Source: Chryseolinea sp. H1M3-3
Lineage (GTDB): Bacteria > Bacteroidota > Bacteroidia > Cytophagales > Cyclobacteriaceae
Direction: 5' to 3'
DNA length: 64,000 nt
Assembly: GCF_029360725.1 (NCBI RefSeq)
Contig: NZ_JARKMY010000001.1
Location: 248,001-312,000, forward strand
How positions within the stretch are numbered: position 1 is the first letter of the stretch; each line of letters starts with the position of its first letter. Made by a program: the position numbers and the translations under genes. The notes below the pieces were generated by a model. It was not told the DNA's origin. It made no database searches and worked only from the letters and a program-made list of their open reading frames with translations. This document shows, one piece after another, positions 1 through 9,049 of this stretch.

Positions 1-628
1 TTTTCTGATAATAAGCATAGCCATCCTGTCCACCTAGCTGCTTGTTGAAGCTGTATTCAAGTCCTACTCCTTTGTCATTTTCGTTAACATACCCTATCGT
101 TCGTCCACTCAAATTGGAAAACGGTCTATAACGGATATCGACCTTTTCAAAAATGGTACCGCCACGAAGTCTTCCCTCGCGGAAGATGGGCCATGTCATC
201 ATCATCTTTTTCTCCTGGTAATCAATCCGCTTTCGATTAAGAATAATGTATTGCTTTCCCGACTTACGTGCATCAATCAACATTCGACGATAATCGGTCT
301 TGGATTTATCCTTGAAGAAACGCGAGAGATTATATGCAAGTGAATCTACACCTTTGTTAAAAATATCATCGTTAGGAAGCGTTGCATCAAAAGCCACTTT
401 ATAAAATGGTAATGATGTGGCTAACAGGCTTCCATTGTCTGAATAAATATTTCCGCGCGTAGCTTTTACTCTTTTGTAGTCAAATGATATTCGCTCACCC
501 ATTGCTTCCCACTTCTCCCCTTCTGCAAATTGTATGTGCGCAGTCTTCACGACAATTGCGATCGCAAAGAGTACAGCAAATAAAAATGCTACACGGACTC
601 TGAGTAATATGGACTTCTTAATATTCAC
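1..628 (-). CDS. ftsI: Penicillin-binding protein FtsI (N-terminal part, runs off window)
   Basis: Division-specific transpeptidase that cross-links septal peptidoglycan. Only about 209 N-terminal residues lie in the window. Translating the minus strand from a GTG at 628 gives MNIKKSILLRVRV, one hydrophobic segment (about residues 9-25), and then the class B PBP signature RGNIYSDNGSLLA near residue 50. The start overlaps the 3' end of the ftsL-like gene by 11 bases, typical of the mra/dcw cluster. The transpeptidase domain with its SxxK motif lies beyond the left edge, so whether this is plain FtsI or a PASTA-bearing variant cannot be seen. Confidence 0.88.
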   Translation of the reverse strand, partial: MNIKKSILLRVRVAFLFAVLFAIAIVVKTAHIQFAEGEKWEAMGERISFDYKRVKATRGNIYSDNGSLLATSLPFYKVAFDATLPNDDIFNKGVDSLAYNLSRFFKDKSKTDYRRMLIDARKSGKQYIILNRKRIDYQEKKMMMTWPIFREGRLRGGTIFEKVDIRYRPFSNLSGRTIGYVNENDKGVGLEYSFNKQLGGQDGYAYYQK

Positions 629-1001
629 CTTCTGGTATTTCGATTTTAAAAGGCGGTGATAAACTTTCTTTTAATTCAAGATCTTTTACTTTTTTTGCTA
701 CCTCTGATTGCTTGCTGGCAAACATGAGATCCGATTTCAATGTTGTATAGTCCGCGCGTAAATCTTCAACTTCAGCCTGAATGATATTAATCTTGCGCAC
801 GGTCTTTTCAGCGTAATGCGTATTGCTGATGTAAATCAATCCCAGTGCTAACACAAATAAGATCTTAGGCAGATATTTAACCGGGAAACCTTCTTCAAAA
901 TAATTTTCAAGTTTTAGCCTCCTTTCAATACCCGCAAAGACGCCACTGGCAAGTCCTTTGCTTTTTGTTTTAGGTTTGATTTTAAACTTATTTCCTGTCA
1001 T
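618..1001 (-). CDS. ftsL: FtsL-like cell-division membrane protein
   Basis: 127 residues: a basic cytoplasmic N-terminus, one transmembrane segment at about residues 44-60, then a periplasmic helical stretch (about 64-110) with coiled-coil character. This is the FtsL layout; FtsL acts with FtsB and FtsQ in the divisome to activate FtsW/FtsI. Sequence conservation in FtsL is low, so the call rests mainly on topology and on position between rsmH and ftsI, where ftsL sits in the standard mra cluster. Its stop overlaps the GTG start of ftsI, suggesting translational coupling. Confidence 0.78.
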   Translation of the reverse strand: MTGNKFKIKPKTKSKGLASGVFAGIERRLKLENYFEEGFPVKYLPKILFVLALGLIYISNTHYAEKTVRKINIIQAEVEDLRADYTTLKSDLMFASKQSEVAKKVKDLELKESLSPPFKIEIPEGEY

Positions 1002-1063
1002 TCTTATTCAAAATGGTTACCGTTTGCTGTTAATGTAAGTGCATCCAGATTAACGGATTAAGG

Positions 1064-1969
1064 TTATATCTTCTCAGCTACACGCAACTTTGCACTTCGT
1101 GCTCTTTTATTATGTTCTACTTCTTCCTCCGAAGCTTCAATCGGTTTTCGATTAATAGCTTTGAACGGTTTTAATTCATTTCCAAAAAAATCTTTATCGA
1201 CTTCACCAAATACTTTTCCCTTGTTGATGTAGTTCTTCACCATCCGATCTTCAAGCGAATGGTACGACATCACTACCAACCGGCCGCCTTCGGCAATCAC
1301 ATCGCCACATTGGTGCAAAAAATCTTCAAGCGCTTTCATTTCTTCATTGACTTCAATGCGAAGGGCTTGAAACACCTGGGCGAAATATTTATTCTCCTTA
1401 CCCCTGGGGGCTATGGGCTGAAGCGCTGCTTTTAAATCCTCCGTTCTCTGAAAAGGATTTGTTACCCTCCGTTGAGTAACGAGCTTTGCAGCGGTTTTCG
1501 CGTTCTTCAGTTCACCATACATCCCAAAGATCTTGTGGAGTTGATCTTCATGGTATTCATTCAATACTTTAGCAGCCGTGAGTGATATTGTTTTATCCAT
1601 TCGCATATCCAGCGGACCATCAAATCGTGTTGAAAAACCACGTTCCGGTGAATCGATCTGATGCGAGGATATTCCCAGGTCGGCAAGAATACCATTGACA
1701 GCAGTAACTCCGTTTAATTTCAAATACCTTTTCATGTACATGAAATTCGCTTGACAAAATGTAAAAGAACGATCCTTGATTTTTTCAGCTTCGTGTTTAG
1801 CATCTTCATCCTGATCAAATGCGATCAAGCGGCCACCTTCCAACTTCTCAAGAATTTTTAAACTGTGTCCACCTCCGCCAAAAGTGACATCTACATACGT
1901 CCCTTCCGCCTGTATCTGTAACGCTTCGATGCATTCGTGCAACATAACCGGCTGATGATAATTACTCAT
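1064..1969 (-). CDS. rsmH: 16S rRNA (cytosine(1402)-N4)-methyltransferase RsmH
   Basis: SAM-dependent methyltransferase that N4-methylates C1402 in the 16S rRNA decoding centre (formerly MraW). The N-terminal NYHQPVMLHE motif, the SAM-binding glycine loop DVTFGGGGHS (about residues 28-37), ADLGISSHQ and the C-terminal VVMSYHSLEDR are all family hallmarks. I chose the ATG at 1969 (301 residues); an in-frame GTG two codons upstream is possible but the family starts near MSNYHQP. It sits between mraZ and the ftsL-like gene in the division cluster, all on the same strand. Confidence 0.96.
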   Translation of the reverse strand: MSNYHQPVMLHECIEALQIQAEGTYVDVTFGGGGHSLKILEKLEGGRLIAFDQDEDAKHEAEKIKDRSFTFCQANFMYMKRYLKLNGVTAVNGILADLGISSHQIDSPERGFSTRFDGPLDMRMDKTISLTAAKVLNEYHEDQLHKIFGMYGELKNAKTAAKLVTQRRVTNPFQRTEDLKAALQPIAPRGKENKYFAQVFQALRIEVNEEMKALEDFLHQCGDVIAEGGRLVVMSYHSLEDRMVKNYINKGKVFGEVDKDFFGNELKPFKAINRKPIEASEEEVEHNKRARSAKLRVAEKI

Positions 1970-2061
1970 AGCCACAAATGATAAGTTTTAAATTTCAATC
2001 CGATTATTCTTTCAAAACCTATCATCTTACATTCGAAGCCAGACTTGCCGCTTGACGTTAC

Positions 2062-2505
2062 TTACTTGTCAAGATGCTTTTCAGCCAACTTCGAGTATTC
2101 ACGCTGGTCTCTGATCAAATGCTTTTCATATGTGGCTGGATCCCAAAGCACTATTTTGGTTCCCATCCCAATGAAGATCACATCTTTCTGAAGTTGCGCG
2201 TACGAGAGCATATTCTTGGGGATCAGAAAACGACCATTGTCATCTAATTCAACCATGGTGATGCTGGAAAAGAAATTCAGTTGTAACTGTCGGTTCTCCT
2301 CGTTGAAGTCACTCAATCCCGAAACTTTTGACATTACTTTTTTGAACTCCAGCATTGGGTAAATATTTAGATGAGGCTCAAATCCCATTTGGATAACGAG
2401 TTCATGACCTTCCTCTCCAGGCAACTGTGCCTTGAATTTGGAAGGCAAAACGAGTCTGCCTTTGGAATCTAGCTTACTATCATATCTACCGGTGAAGAAG
2501 GTCAT
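2062..2505 (-). CDS. mraZ: Transcriptional regulator MraZ
   Basis: DNA-binding AbrB-like (SpoVT/AbrB fold) protein that regulates the mra/dcw operon. 147 residues with the duplicated MraZ domain: FFTGRYDSKLDSKGRLVLP at the N-terminus and VELDDNGRFLIP in the second half, each carrying the D-x-K/N-GR core. It is the first gene of the rsmH-ftsL-ftsI cluster. Three direct decamer repeats just upstream (2551-2580) match the known form of MraZ boxes, implying autoregulation. Confidence 0.96.
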   Translation of the reverse strand: MTFFTGRYDSKLDSKGRLVLPSKFKAQLPGEEGHELVIQMGFEPHLNIYPMLEFKKVMSKVSGLSDFNEENRQLQLNFFSSITMVELDDNGRFLIPKNMLSYAQLQKDVIFIGMGTKIVLWDPATYEKHLIRDQREYSKLAEKHLDK

Positions 2506-2550
2506 AGACGTAGTGGTTGTCTTTTACTCCTAATAGCAAACTTAGATAAT

Positions 2551-2580
2551 TTTAAACCACTTTCAACCACTTTTTACCAC
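2551..2580 (-). promoter_or_regulatory. MraZ box: three tandem decamers
   Basis: On the minus strand the sequence reads GTGGTAAAAA, GTGGTTGAAA, GTGGTTTAAA without a gap: a GTGGT core repeated three times at exact 10-bp spacing, 46 bp upstream of the mraZ start. Described MraZ operators are three or more TGGGN- or GTGGT-like cores at 10-bp period upstream of mraZ. The match in period, number and position supports this call; binding itself is inferred. Confidence 0.8.
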
Positions 2581-2656
2581 AATTTTACATTTTGATGAAT
2601 AAAATGCTGGAAAATGCGTATAAAATGCATTTCTAAAGTAGTTTGGAAGAGCTCGA

Positions 2657-3829
2657 TTAGATAATGACGTGGCGCTCGAGCAGGGAGTTTACGTCCTCAA
2701 TGGGCATTTCAAGCGATTGTAAAAGAATTTCTTTGGTATGTTCTCCGAAATGCGGAGGTGGTAGAAAGTGGGAGGAAGTAGACTGAAAGTTACTGGCAAC
2801 AAAGGTCTTCACACCAATTCTATCCTCTGAATGGATTAGAAGTGATTGCGCCTCATTCATACTAAAAACCTCTTGCATGTTTCTCAGGATGCCATAAGGA
2901 ATATTGGCATCGAGAAGTAGCTGTGTAACGTAATTTAGGAGGCGGGTTTTAAAGAGATCACTCAGTATAACATTCAGGCTGATTCGATTTTTCACTCTCG
3001 AAGCATTTACCCGAAATTCCGGCTCTGTCGCCAGATCAGCTTTGCCTAATATGGAGCACAACGTCTGAAATTGTCGATCGCTCCCTACAGCCAAAAGAAT
3101 TTCGTGGCCATCGGCTGTTGTGAAAATATCGCCATAAGGAGCAATGTTAGGATGGGCAGAGCCTTGCTTTTGGGGTATCATTCCGGCGACCAACCAATTC
3201 GTGGCTTGGTTCGCTAAAGAAGCAATGGCTGCTTGTAAAAGAGAAACTTCGATAAAATCGCCTTTTCCAGTTTTACCTTTTTGCAGCATCGCTAACAGAA
3301 TGCCTTCCTTTAAATGGTGCGCCGCAATAACGTCCATAAGCGCAACAGGCATCTTCAATGAACTGCCTTGGGGTTCTCCATTCATAAACATGAAACCCGC
3401 CTCTGCCTGAATCACAGCATCGTAACCAACGCGGGGGGTACCCGAACCAAATCCCGTGATTTGACCATAGATGAGTTGGGGATTTAGCGCGGATAACGCG
3501 TCATAATCTACTCCAAGTTTTTCGGCGTCTCCAGGTTTGTAACTTGCTACAACAATGTCTGATTTTTTCGCAAGGTCGTAAACGATTGTTCTTCCCTCTG
3601 GCGTATTTAAATCTAATGCAATAGATTTTTTGCCCCAGTTTACAGAGCAAAAATAAGATGACCGATCGTCCGTATTTTCGCCCGGCAATTTCCATGTACG
3701 TGTTACGTCGCCGCCCGTGTGCAAATTCTCGATCTTGATAACCTCTGCCCCTAATTCGGCAAAAAACTGTCCCACACTTGGTCCCGCAAGAACTGAGGCT
3801 AATTCCAATACTTTTAATTCATTGAGCAT
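2657..3829 (-). CDS. CaiB/BaiF family CoA-transferase
   Basis: Class III CoA-transferase, moving CoA between carboxylic acids through an aspartyl-CoA anhydride. 390 residues. The N-terminal VLELASVLAGPSVGQFFAELGA and the Rossmann-like core (VIKIEN, SIALDLNTPEGR) are typical. GYDAVIQAEAG contains the likely catalytic Asp, and the small middle domain (NGEPQGSSLKMPVALMD) follows. Substrate cannot be read from sequence; formyl-CoA, succinyl-CoA or carnitine-type transferases all belong here. It stands alone, divergent from the thioredoxin lipoprotein gene, and no pathway partners are next to it. Confidence 0.88.
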   Translation of the reverse strand: MLNELKVLELASVLAGPSVGQFFAELGAEVIKIENLHTGGDVTRTWKLPGENTDDRSSYFCSVNWGKKSIALDLNTPEGRTIVYDLAKKSDIVVASYKPGDAEKLGVDYDALSALNPQLIYGQITGFGSGTPRVGYDAVIQAEAGFMFMNGEPQGSSLKMPVALMDVIAAHHLKEGILLAMLQKGKTGKGDFIEVSLLQAAIASLANQATNWLVAGMIPQKQGSAHPNIAPYGDIFTTADGHEILLAVGSDRQFQTLCSILGKADLATEPEFRVNASRVKNRISLNVILSDLFKTRLLNYVTQLLLDANIPYGILRNMQEVFSMNEAQSLLIHSEDRIGVKTFVASNFQSTSSHFLPPPHFGEHTKEILLQSLEMPIEDVNSLLERHVII

Positions 3830-3907
3830 GATCAGTGACTGTAAACACGACGAAAATGTAAATCATTTCCTGCATTTTTACATTTTGCCAATCATAAAAC
3901 ATTGCAA

Positions 3908-5146
3908 ATGGACAAGGTTTGTTTAGTTACGTGGTGCATCTTATTATTTGGTTGTTCTTCAAAAGAGCAAGCCTCCGTTGATTTGAAGAGTGGTATATGG
4001 CGCGCTACTGTTGAAATTCAAGGAAAAGAATTGCCGTTTAATTTTGACGTGCAGCGAGACGGAAACAAAACGGTTGTTTACTTAATAAATGCTGAAGAGC
4101 GATTGCTATTAGATGAAGTAAAAGTCGATGGTGATTCGGTAGACATTGTTATGCACATTTTTGATGCGAATATTAAAGCTCGCCTTAAAGGCGACACGTT
4201 GGAAGGATTATTCATTAAAAATTTTGCGACCGATTATCGTTTACCTTTTCAGGCTGTTCATGGACAATGGCACCGGTTTAACAAGAGTACCAATCAATTA
4301 GAAATACCTGACTTCTCAGGTAAATATGAAGTAAAATTTGTTCACGAGGCGGACACAACTCCGGCGATAGCGATTTTTAAACAGGCGGAGGATAGTGTTA
4401 CCGGAACCTTTCTTACACCAACCGGAGACTATAGATTTTTACAAGGAAATGTAGTGAACGGAACACTTCACCTAAGCACCTTTGACGGAAACTATGCGTA
4501 CCTATTTACTGCGGCAAAGCAGTTAGACGGATCGTTAGTTGGAGAATATTATTCAGGTAAAACATGGAAAGAATCCTGGACAGCCCGCCGAAATGACAAT
4601 GCTTCTTTACCCGATGCCGACAAGCTCACCTACTTGAAAGAAGGATATGAGCGCGTGGAATTTAACTTCCCAGATGTGAATGGAAATAACGTTAGCCTAA
4701 ATGATGACAAATACAAGAATAAAGTAGTGGTGCTTCAAATTTTTGGGACCTGGTGCCCGAATTGCATGGATGAAACTAAATTCCTGGCTCCCTGGTATCG
4801 GGAAAATAAAGGTCGTGGAGTTGAGATTATTGGTTTGGCGTACGAGCGAAAACCTGACTTTACGTATGCCAGTAATCGCGTAAAGAAAATGGTCGATAAG
4901 CTTAATGTCTCCTATGACTTCGTTATTGCGGGCACCGACGACAAGGACAAGGCCTCAGAAACTTTACCAATGCTCAATCGTGTGGTTGCCTTTCCTACCA
5001 CTATTTTCATTGGAAAAGATGGAAAAGTGAAGAAGATTCATACTGGCTTTTCCGGGCCCAGTACTGGTATTTACTATGAACAGTATAAAGAGCAATTCAA
5101 TCAAACCGTTAATGAACTTTTAGCGCAAGATATAGCGTTGAAATAA
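3908..5146 (+). CDS. Lipoprotein with C-terminal TlpA-like thioredoxin domain
   Basis: Periplasm-facing lipoprotein, 412 residues. The start at ATG 3908 gives a short signal peptide ending in the lipobox LLFGC (Cys16). The middle (about 20-250) is beta-rich and unassigned. The C-terminal 160 residues form an AhpC/TSA-TlpA-type thioredoxin fold with GTWCPNC, an active-site CxxC at about residues 281-284, and a cis-Pro region VAFPTTIF. Role inferred: thiol-disulfide exchange or reductase in the periplasm. It is followed after 25 bp by mnmA in the same direction; a functional link is not obvious. Confidence 0.85.
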   Translation: MDKVCLVTWCILLFGCSSKEQASVDLKSGIWRATVEIQGKELPFNFDVQRDGNKTVVYLINAEERLLLDEVKVDGDSVDIVMHIFDANIKARLKGDTLEGLFIKNFATDYRLPFQAVHGQWHRFNKSTNQLEIPDFSGKYEVKFVHEADTTPAIAIFKQAEDSVTGTFLTPTGDYRFLQGNVVNGTLHLSTFDGNYAYLFTAAKQLDGSLVGEYYSGKTWKESWTARRNDNASLPDADKLTYLKEGYERVEFNFPDVNGNNVSLNDDKYKNKVVVLQIFGTWCPNCMDETKFLAPWYRENKGRGVEIIGLAYERKPDFTYASNRVKKMVDKLNVSYDFVIAGTDDKDKASETLPMLNRVVAFPTTIFIGKDGKVKKIHTGFSGPSTGIYYEQYKEQFNQTVNELLAQDIALK

Positions 5147-5171
5147 TTGCTTAGTTTTGCCAATCAAAATC

Positions 5172-6398
5172 ATGGAATTCTCAAATAAATCGATTGCAAC
5201 CGCTGATACTCTTAAAATAGGAAAGGGGAAGCGCGTTGTTGTCGGGCTCTCAGGGGGTGTGGATTCCAGTGTGGCTGCATACATTCTTAAAGAACAGGGT
5301 TATGAAGTCATCGGGATGTTTATGAAGAACTGGCACGACGATTCTGTAACTATCAGCAAAGAATGTCCGTGGCTCGATGATAGCAATGATGCCATGATTG
5401 TTGCCCAACATTTAGGTATCCCTTTTCAGGCGATAGATCTTAGCAAAGAATACAAAGAACGAATTGTAGATTACATGTTCGCCGAATATCAGAGGGGCCG
5501 AACACCAAACCCGGATGTATTGTGTAATCGTGAAATCAAGTTTGATATTTTCTTAAATGCTGCGTTAAAAATCGGGGCTGATTTTGTTGCAACGGGTCAC
5601 TATGCGCGAAAATCTGAAATCGAAAAAGAGGGGAAGAAAATCTTTCGCCTACTAAGTGGCAAAGATTCAAATAAAGATCAAAGCTACTTTTTGTGCCAAC
5701 TCACACAAGCACAACTTTCGAAATCACTCTTTCCTGTGGGCGAGTTGCTTAAGCCAGAGGTTAGAGAGATTGCCCGTAAAATAAATCTGGTAACAGCAGA
5801 TAAAAAGGATTCGCAAGGGTTATGCTTTGTGGGTAAGGTGCATCTACCTGATTTCTTGCAACAACGTTTGGAGGCTAAGAAAGGAAAAGTGATTGAGGTA
5901 CCCGCTGATTCACCGGCATTCAAGAATGGTTATGAACCTTCAGATTTGAAAAATCTTTCAGCGAGTTATAGTCTGTCAGCCGACCTGGGTGAAACTATCG
6001 GAGAACACAAGGGTGCGCACTATTACACGATTGGGCAGCGCAAAGGTCTCAACCTGGGCGGCTACGAAAAACCCCTTTTTGTAATAGGCACGGATACAAA
6101 CGAAAACATTATTTACACAGGGATGGGCGAAAATCATCCGGGCCTATATCGTAAAGGGTTGTTCGTTGCAACGACCGATATCCATTGGGTTAGACCAGAT
6201 CATACTTTGGAAATTGGTAACTCAAGAAAGTATTCTGCACGGGTACGATACAGACAAAGCCTTGTACCCTGCACCCTGAACAGAAGTCCAGAAGGACTTT
6301 ATATCATTTTTGACAGCCCACAAAAAAGTATTACACCAGGTCAATTTGCCGCCTGGTATGATGGCGACGAATTGATTGGTTCTGGCGTGATCAATTAG
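5172..6398 (+). CDS. mnmA: tRNA-specific 2-thiouridylase MnmA
   Basis: Thiolates U34 at the wobble position of Lys, Glu and Gln tRNAs, using ATP and persulfide sulfur. 408 residues from ATG 5172; a longer TTG start at 5157 is less likely. Visible motifs: PP-loop [20 protein letters not shown], the first active-site Cys in [12 protein letters not shown], the second in SQGLCFVGK, and the C-terminal beta-barrel motif [11 protein letters not shown]. The stop lies 3 bp from the convergent DUF502 stop. Confidence 0.97.
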   Translation: MEFSNKSIATADTLKIGKGKRVVVGLSGGVDSSVAAYILKEQGYEVIGMFMKNWHDDSVTISKECPWLDDSNDAMIVAQHLGIPFQAIDLSKEYKERIVDYMFAEYQRGRTPNPDVLCNREIKFDIFLNAALKIGADFVATGHYARKSEIEKEGKKIFRLLSGKDSNKDQSYFLCQLTQAQLSKSLFPVGELLKPEVREIARKINLVTADKKDSQGLCFVGKVHLPDFLQQRLEAKKGKVIEVPADSPAFKNGYEPSDLKNLSASYSLSADLGETIGEHKGAHYYTIGQRKGLNLGGYEKPLFVIGTDTNENIIYTGMGENHPGLYRKGLFVATTDIHWVRPDHTLEIGNSRKYSARVRYRQSLVPCTLNRSPEGLYIIFDSPQKSITPGQFAAWYDGDELIGSGVIN

Positions 6399-6401
6399 TT
6401 C

Positions 6402-6971
6402 TTAGAATTTTCCTTCTGTTATTCCACTTACTCCGCCCGAAACAATATACTTCATTGCCGCAGGTCCAGAAATATTTAATGGCGTGACGCGCTCTTTGGG
6501 TATGATATAATGTAGCCCAGAAAAAGCATACGAATGTGGCAGATATACAGACACCATATCTTTCAGCCCGAGTTCTTTGAGATCGGCTTGTGTAATAAAT
6601 CCAATTTGATATAATTTATTTTCCTGATTGATTTCTACCAGCACTGGTTTGTTGAATTTTTTCTTTTCACCAACAAAAGCATCGAGCAAGTCTTTTATAG
6701 CGCCATAAATTAATTTAACCAAAGGGATTTTATTCATCAGTCGGTCAAACCAATGTGTGAATGTCTGGAAAGCAAAGTTGGTCGTGAGATATCCAAACAA
6801 CGTAATCGCCAGGAAAATAATAGCGAAGCCCAGGCCCGGATAAGGAAGTTCCAACAAGTCATCTAGCTCGCGAAAGGAAATATAAATCACATAGACCGTC
6901 GCGAGCAATGGTACGATAAAAAGGGTGCCACTAAAAAAGTAGCGAAGGATACGTTTGAAGATGTGGTCCAT
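6402..6971 (-). CDS. DUF502 family membrane protein
   Basis: 189 residues with two transmembrane segments (about 12-31 and 45-68), followed by a soluble region with VPLVKLIYGAIKDLLDAF-like spacing and VSVYLPHSYAFSGLHYIIP, the typical pattern of the DUF502 family. Function is unknown. It lies downstream of nqrE on the same strand but is separated by a strong hairpin terminator, so it is probably not part of the nqr transcript. Confidence 0.85.
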   Translation of the reverse strand: MDHIFKRILRYFFSGTLFIVPLLATVYVIYISFRELDDLLELPYPGLGFAIIFLAITLFGYLTTNFAFQTFTHWFDRLMNKIPLVKLIYGAIKDLLDAFVGEKKKFNKPVLVEINQENKLYQIGFITQADLKELGLKDMVSVYLPHSYAFSGLHYIIPKERVTPLNISGPAAMKYIVSGGVSGITEGKF

Positions 6972-6980
6972 AGTTTTGTA

Positions 6981-7020
6981 ATAAAAAAGGCTCCCGGTTT
7001 TTCGGAAGCCTTAGTTTTTT
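6981..7020 (-). terminator. Hairpin terminator after nqrE
   Basis: Arms 6987-6996 and 7003-7012 pair over 10 positions (AAGGCTCCCG with CGGAAGCCTT, one mismatch), with a six-base loop. T-rich runs flank both sides, so it could act in both directions. Its place right after nqrE marks the end of the nqr transcript. Confidence 0.85.
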
Positions 7021-7035
7021 AATTTTTTATCTTCT

Positions 7036-7650
7036 TTATAATGAAAATCCTAAGAAACTAAGGAATCCAAAAGACATTAACCCTACGAGGATAAATGTTA
7101 TGCCGAGTCCTTTCAGCGGTCCGGGAACATTTGAATATTTCATCTTTTCGCGAACACCAGCTAGTGCCACAATTGCCAATAACCAACCGATACCGGAACC
7201 GAACCCATACACAGTAGCCTCAGTAAGATTGTAGGGTCTCCCCACCATGAATAAAGCGCCGCCAAGAATGGAGCAATTAACCGCGATCAGAGGAAGAAAA
7301 ATTCCTAAAGTTCCATACAGTGCCGGTGAAAATTTTTCCACGGCCATTTCAGTTAATTGAACAACGGCAGCGATAACAGAAATGAATACAATAAATTGAA
7401 GAAAGTTGAGATCAATGCTAGCAAAATCTGCACTTACCCATGCCAATGCGCCAGCATTTAAAACGTAATTCTGAATTAACCAATTAATTGGAATCGTAAT
7501 TCCAAGCACGAACACTACAGCAACACCCAAACCAAATGCAGTGCTAACTTTCTTAGAAATTGCAAGAAATGAACACATTCCAAGAAAATACGCGAAGATC
7601 ATGTTATCAATAAAGATAGACCTGACCCCGATGTTTATAAGATTTTCCAT
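7036..7650 (-). CDS. nqrE: Na+-translocating NADH:quinone reductase subunit E
   Basis: Integral membrane subunit of the sodium pump Na+-NQR, homologous to NqrD and to RnfA. 204 residues, six hydrophobic segments, start [16 protein letters not shown]. The Cys in [15 protein letters not shown]-type sequence ([11 protein letters not shown]) and the earlier Cys in LGMCSFLA correspond to residues that hold an iron centre between NqrD and NqrE. It is the last nqr gene here; nqrF, which normally follows, is missing. Confidence 0.95.
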   Translation of the reverse strand: MENLINIGVRSIFIDNMIFAYFLGMCSFLAISKKVSTAFGLGVAVVFVLGITIPINWLIQNYVLNAGALAWVSADFASIDLNFLQFIVFISVIAAVVQLTEMAVEKFSPALYGTLGIFLPLIAVNCSILGGALFMVGRPYNLTEATVYGFGSGIGWLLAIVALAGVREKMKYSNVPGPLKGLGITFILVGLMSFGFLSFLGFSL

Positions 7651-7662
7651 TCTTTTAGAAAA

Positions 7663-8325
7663 TTAGTGTGTTTCACGATAACCGTTCATACTTCTTTGAA
7701 TCCAGATAATAATCCCTAGGATTATACACGCGCCTGCGGGTAGCAACATCAGGCCATTTCCCTGATAATGAAGTCCGATCAAATCAAAAACTTTAAATCC
7801 AAACAGTGCACCGCTGCCTAAAAATTCGCGAAAAAATGCTATTGTCATTAAAATCAATCCGTAGCCTAACCCATTTCCTAAACCATCCAAAAATGATGGA
7901 CCCGGCTTGTTACTCATGGCGTAAGCTTCCAATCTACCCATTACAATACAGTTGGTTATAATCAATCCCACAAATACGGAAAGCTGTTTTGATACGTCAT
8001 ATACGTAAGCTTTCAATAATTCATTCACCAATGTGACCCACAGGGATACAACAGCCAATTGCACTATAATTCTAATACGCGAGGGAATTGAGTTACGCAT
8101 TGCCGAAATAGCGACGTTGGAACAAGCGGTTACAATGGTCAAGCTAACTGCCATTATAAACGCTGGCTTGAGTTGTGTCGTTACTGCTAAGGCCGAGCAA
8201 ATTCCCAATACCTGAACTGTAATCGGATTATCAATATCCAGGGGGTTCGTGATGAGCTTTTTATTCTTTTTAGTAAAGAGCGGCTCGCTTTTTTTTACTT
8301 CTACTTTTTCAACAGTTTCGCTCAT
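7663..8325 (-). CDS. nqrD: Na+-translocating NADH:quinone reductase subunit D
   Basis: Membrane subunit of Na+-NQR, 220 residues, paired with NqrE as inverted homologues. Motifs: NPITVQVLGICSALAVT near residue 40 with a conserved Cys, SIPSRIRIIVQLAVV, and LIITNCIVMGRLEAYA with the second Cys. The first 25 residues are polar and lysine-rich, longer than in proteobacterial NqrD. It is spaced 12 bp from nqrE and 4 bp from nqrC within a tight operon. Confidence 0.96.
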   Translation of the reverse strand: MSETVEKVEVKKSEPLFTKKNKKLITNPLDIDNPITVQVLGICSALAVTTQLKPAFIMAVSLTIVTACSNVAISAMRNSIPSRIRIIVQLAVVSLWVTLVNELLKAYVYDVSKQLSVFVGLIITNCIVMGRLEAYAMSNKPGPSFLDGLGNGLGYGLILMTIAFFREFLGSGALFGFKVFDLIGLHYQGNGLMLLPAGACIILGIIIWIQRSMNGYRETH

Positions 8326-8329
8326 ATCT

Positions 8330-9049
8330 TTAGCTATTTGTTTTTTTCTTTTTTAGATACCTCTCGTAACTCTGGAGATAGTCGCTTAACATGTTGTTGA
8401 CACCCTTTGCAGTAAGTGTTGCTCCAGACATGCCATCTACTTTATGCTTATCGTCGCTGTAGTCATTTCCCTCTCCTTTCATCATGGTAACTGAAACTAG
8501 TTTATCCCCTTCATAGATAGATTTACCTTGATATCTTGCCTGAAGTTCCGGGTCGGATTCTATTCGTGCTCCTAAACCAGGTGTTTCTCCTTTGTGATCA
8601 AACTTAACGCCTTTTATGGTATTCATATCTGACTCCAGTGCCACAAATCCCCATATATCATTCCATAGTCCATAGCCATAAACCGGGAGAACTACATTGT
8701 CCACTTTGCTGGAATCGCTTTCATTCACAAATTCGTAAACGGGTAGGAGACGGTCTTTAGCAGGTTTCTTATATTCAACCGACAGGTTAACATCTTGTGG
8801 TTTAACATCACTCCTTACATCCCCGTTGAAATCAACCACAAATTGTTTAACACGCTGCTCGTAAAGACGATTAACATCCTGGCCTTCCTCGATGTTAATA
8901 ACAGTGGAAAGAATATTCTTTTTTTGCTCAAGCGCTACATTAAACTGTTGCTTTTCTTTCAAGCCTTCAGCAGCCATTGCTAGCAGTCCACCGCATACGA
9001 TGGTAAGAACCGCAGCATATATTACGATATATGAATTAGACTGTCGCAC
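8330..9049 (-). CDS. nqrC: Na+-translocating NADH:quinone reductase subunit C
   Basis: Subunit carrying covalently bound FMN facing the periplasm. 239 residues: one N-terminal transmembrane helix (about 6-25), then the FMN-binding domain. The motif DGMSGATLTAKG near residue 210 holds the S-G-A-T sequence whose Thr is the flavin attachment site. GLWNDIWGFVALE and GETPGLGARI are also typical. The gene overlaps nqrB by 14 bp. Flavin attachment needs an ApbE-type transferase, which is not in this window. Confidence 0.96.
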   Translation of the reverse strand: MRQSNSYIVIYAAVLTIVCGGLLAMAAEGLKEKQQFNVALEQKKNILSTVINIEEGQDVNRLYEQRVKQFVVDFNGDVRSDVKPQDVNLSVEYKKPAKDRLLPVYEFVNESDSSKVDNVVLPVYGYGLWNDIWGFVALESDMNTIKGVKFDHKGETPGLGARIESDPELQARYQGKSIYEGDKLVSVTMMKGEGNDYSDDKHKVDGMSGATLTAKGVNNMLSDYLQSYERYLKKKKTNS

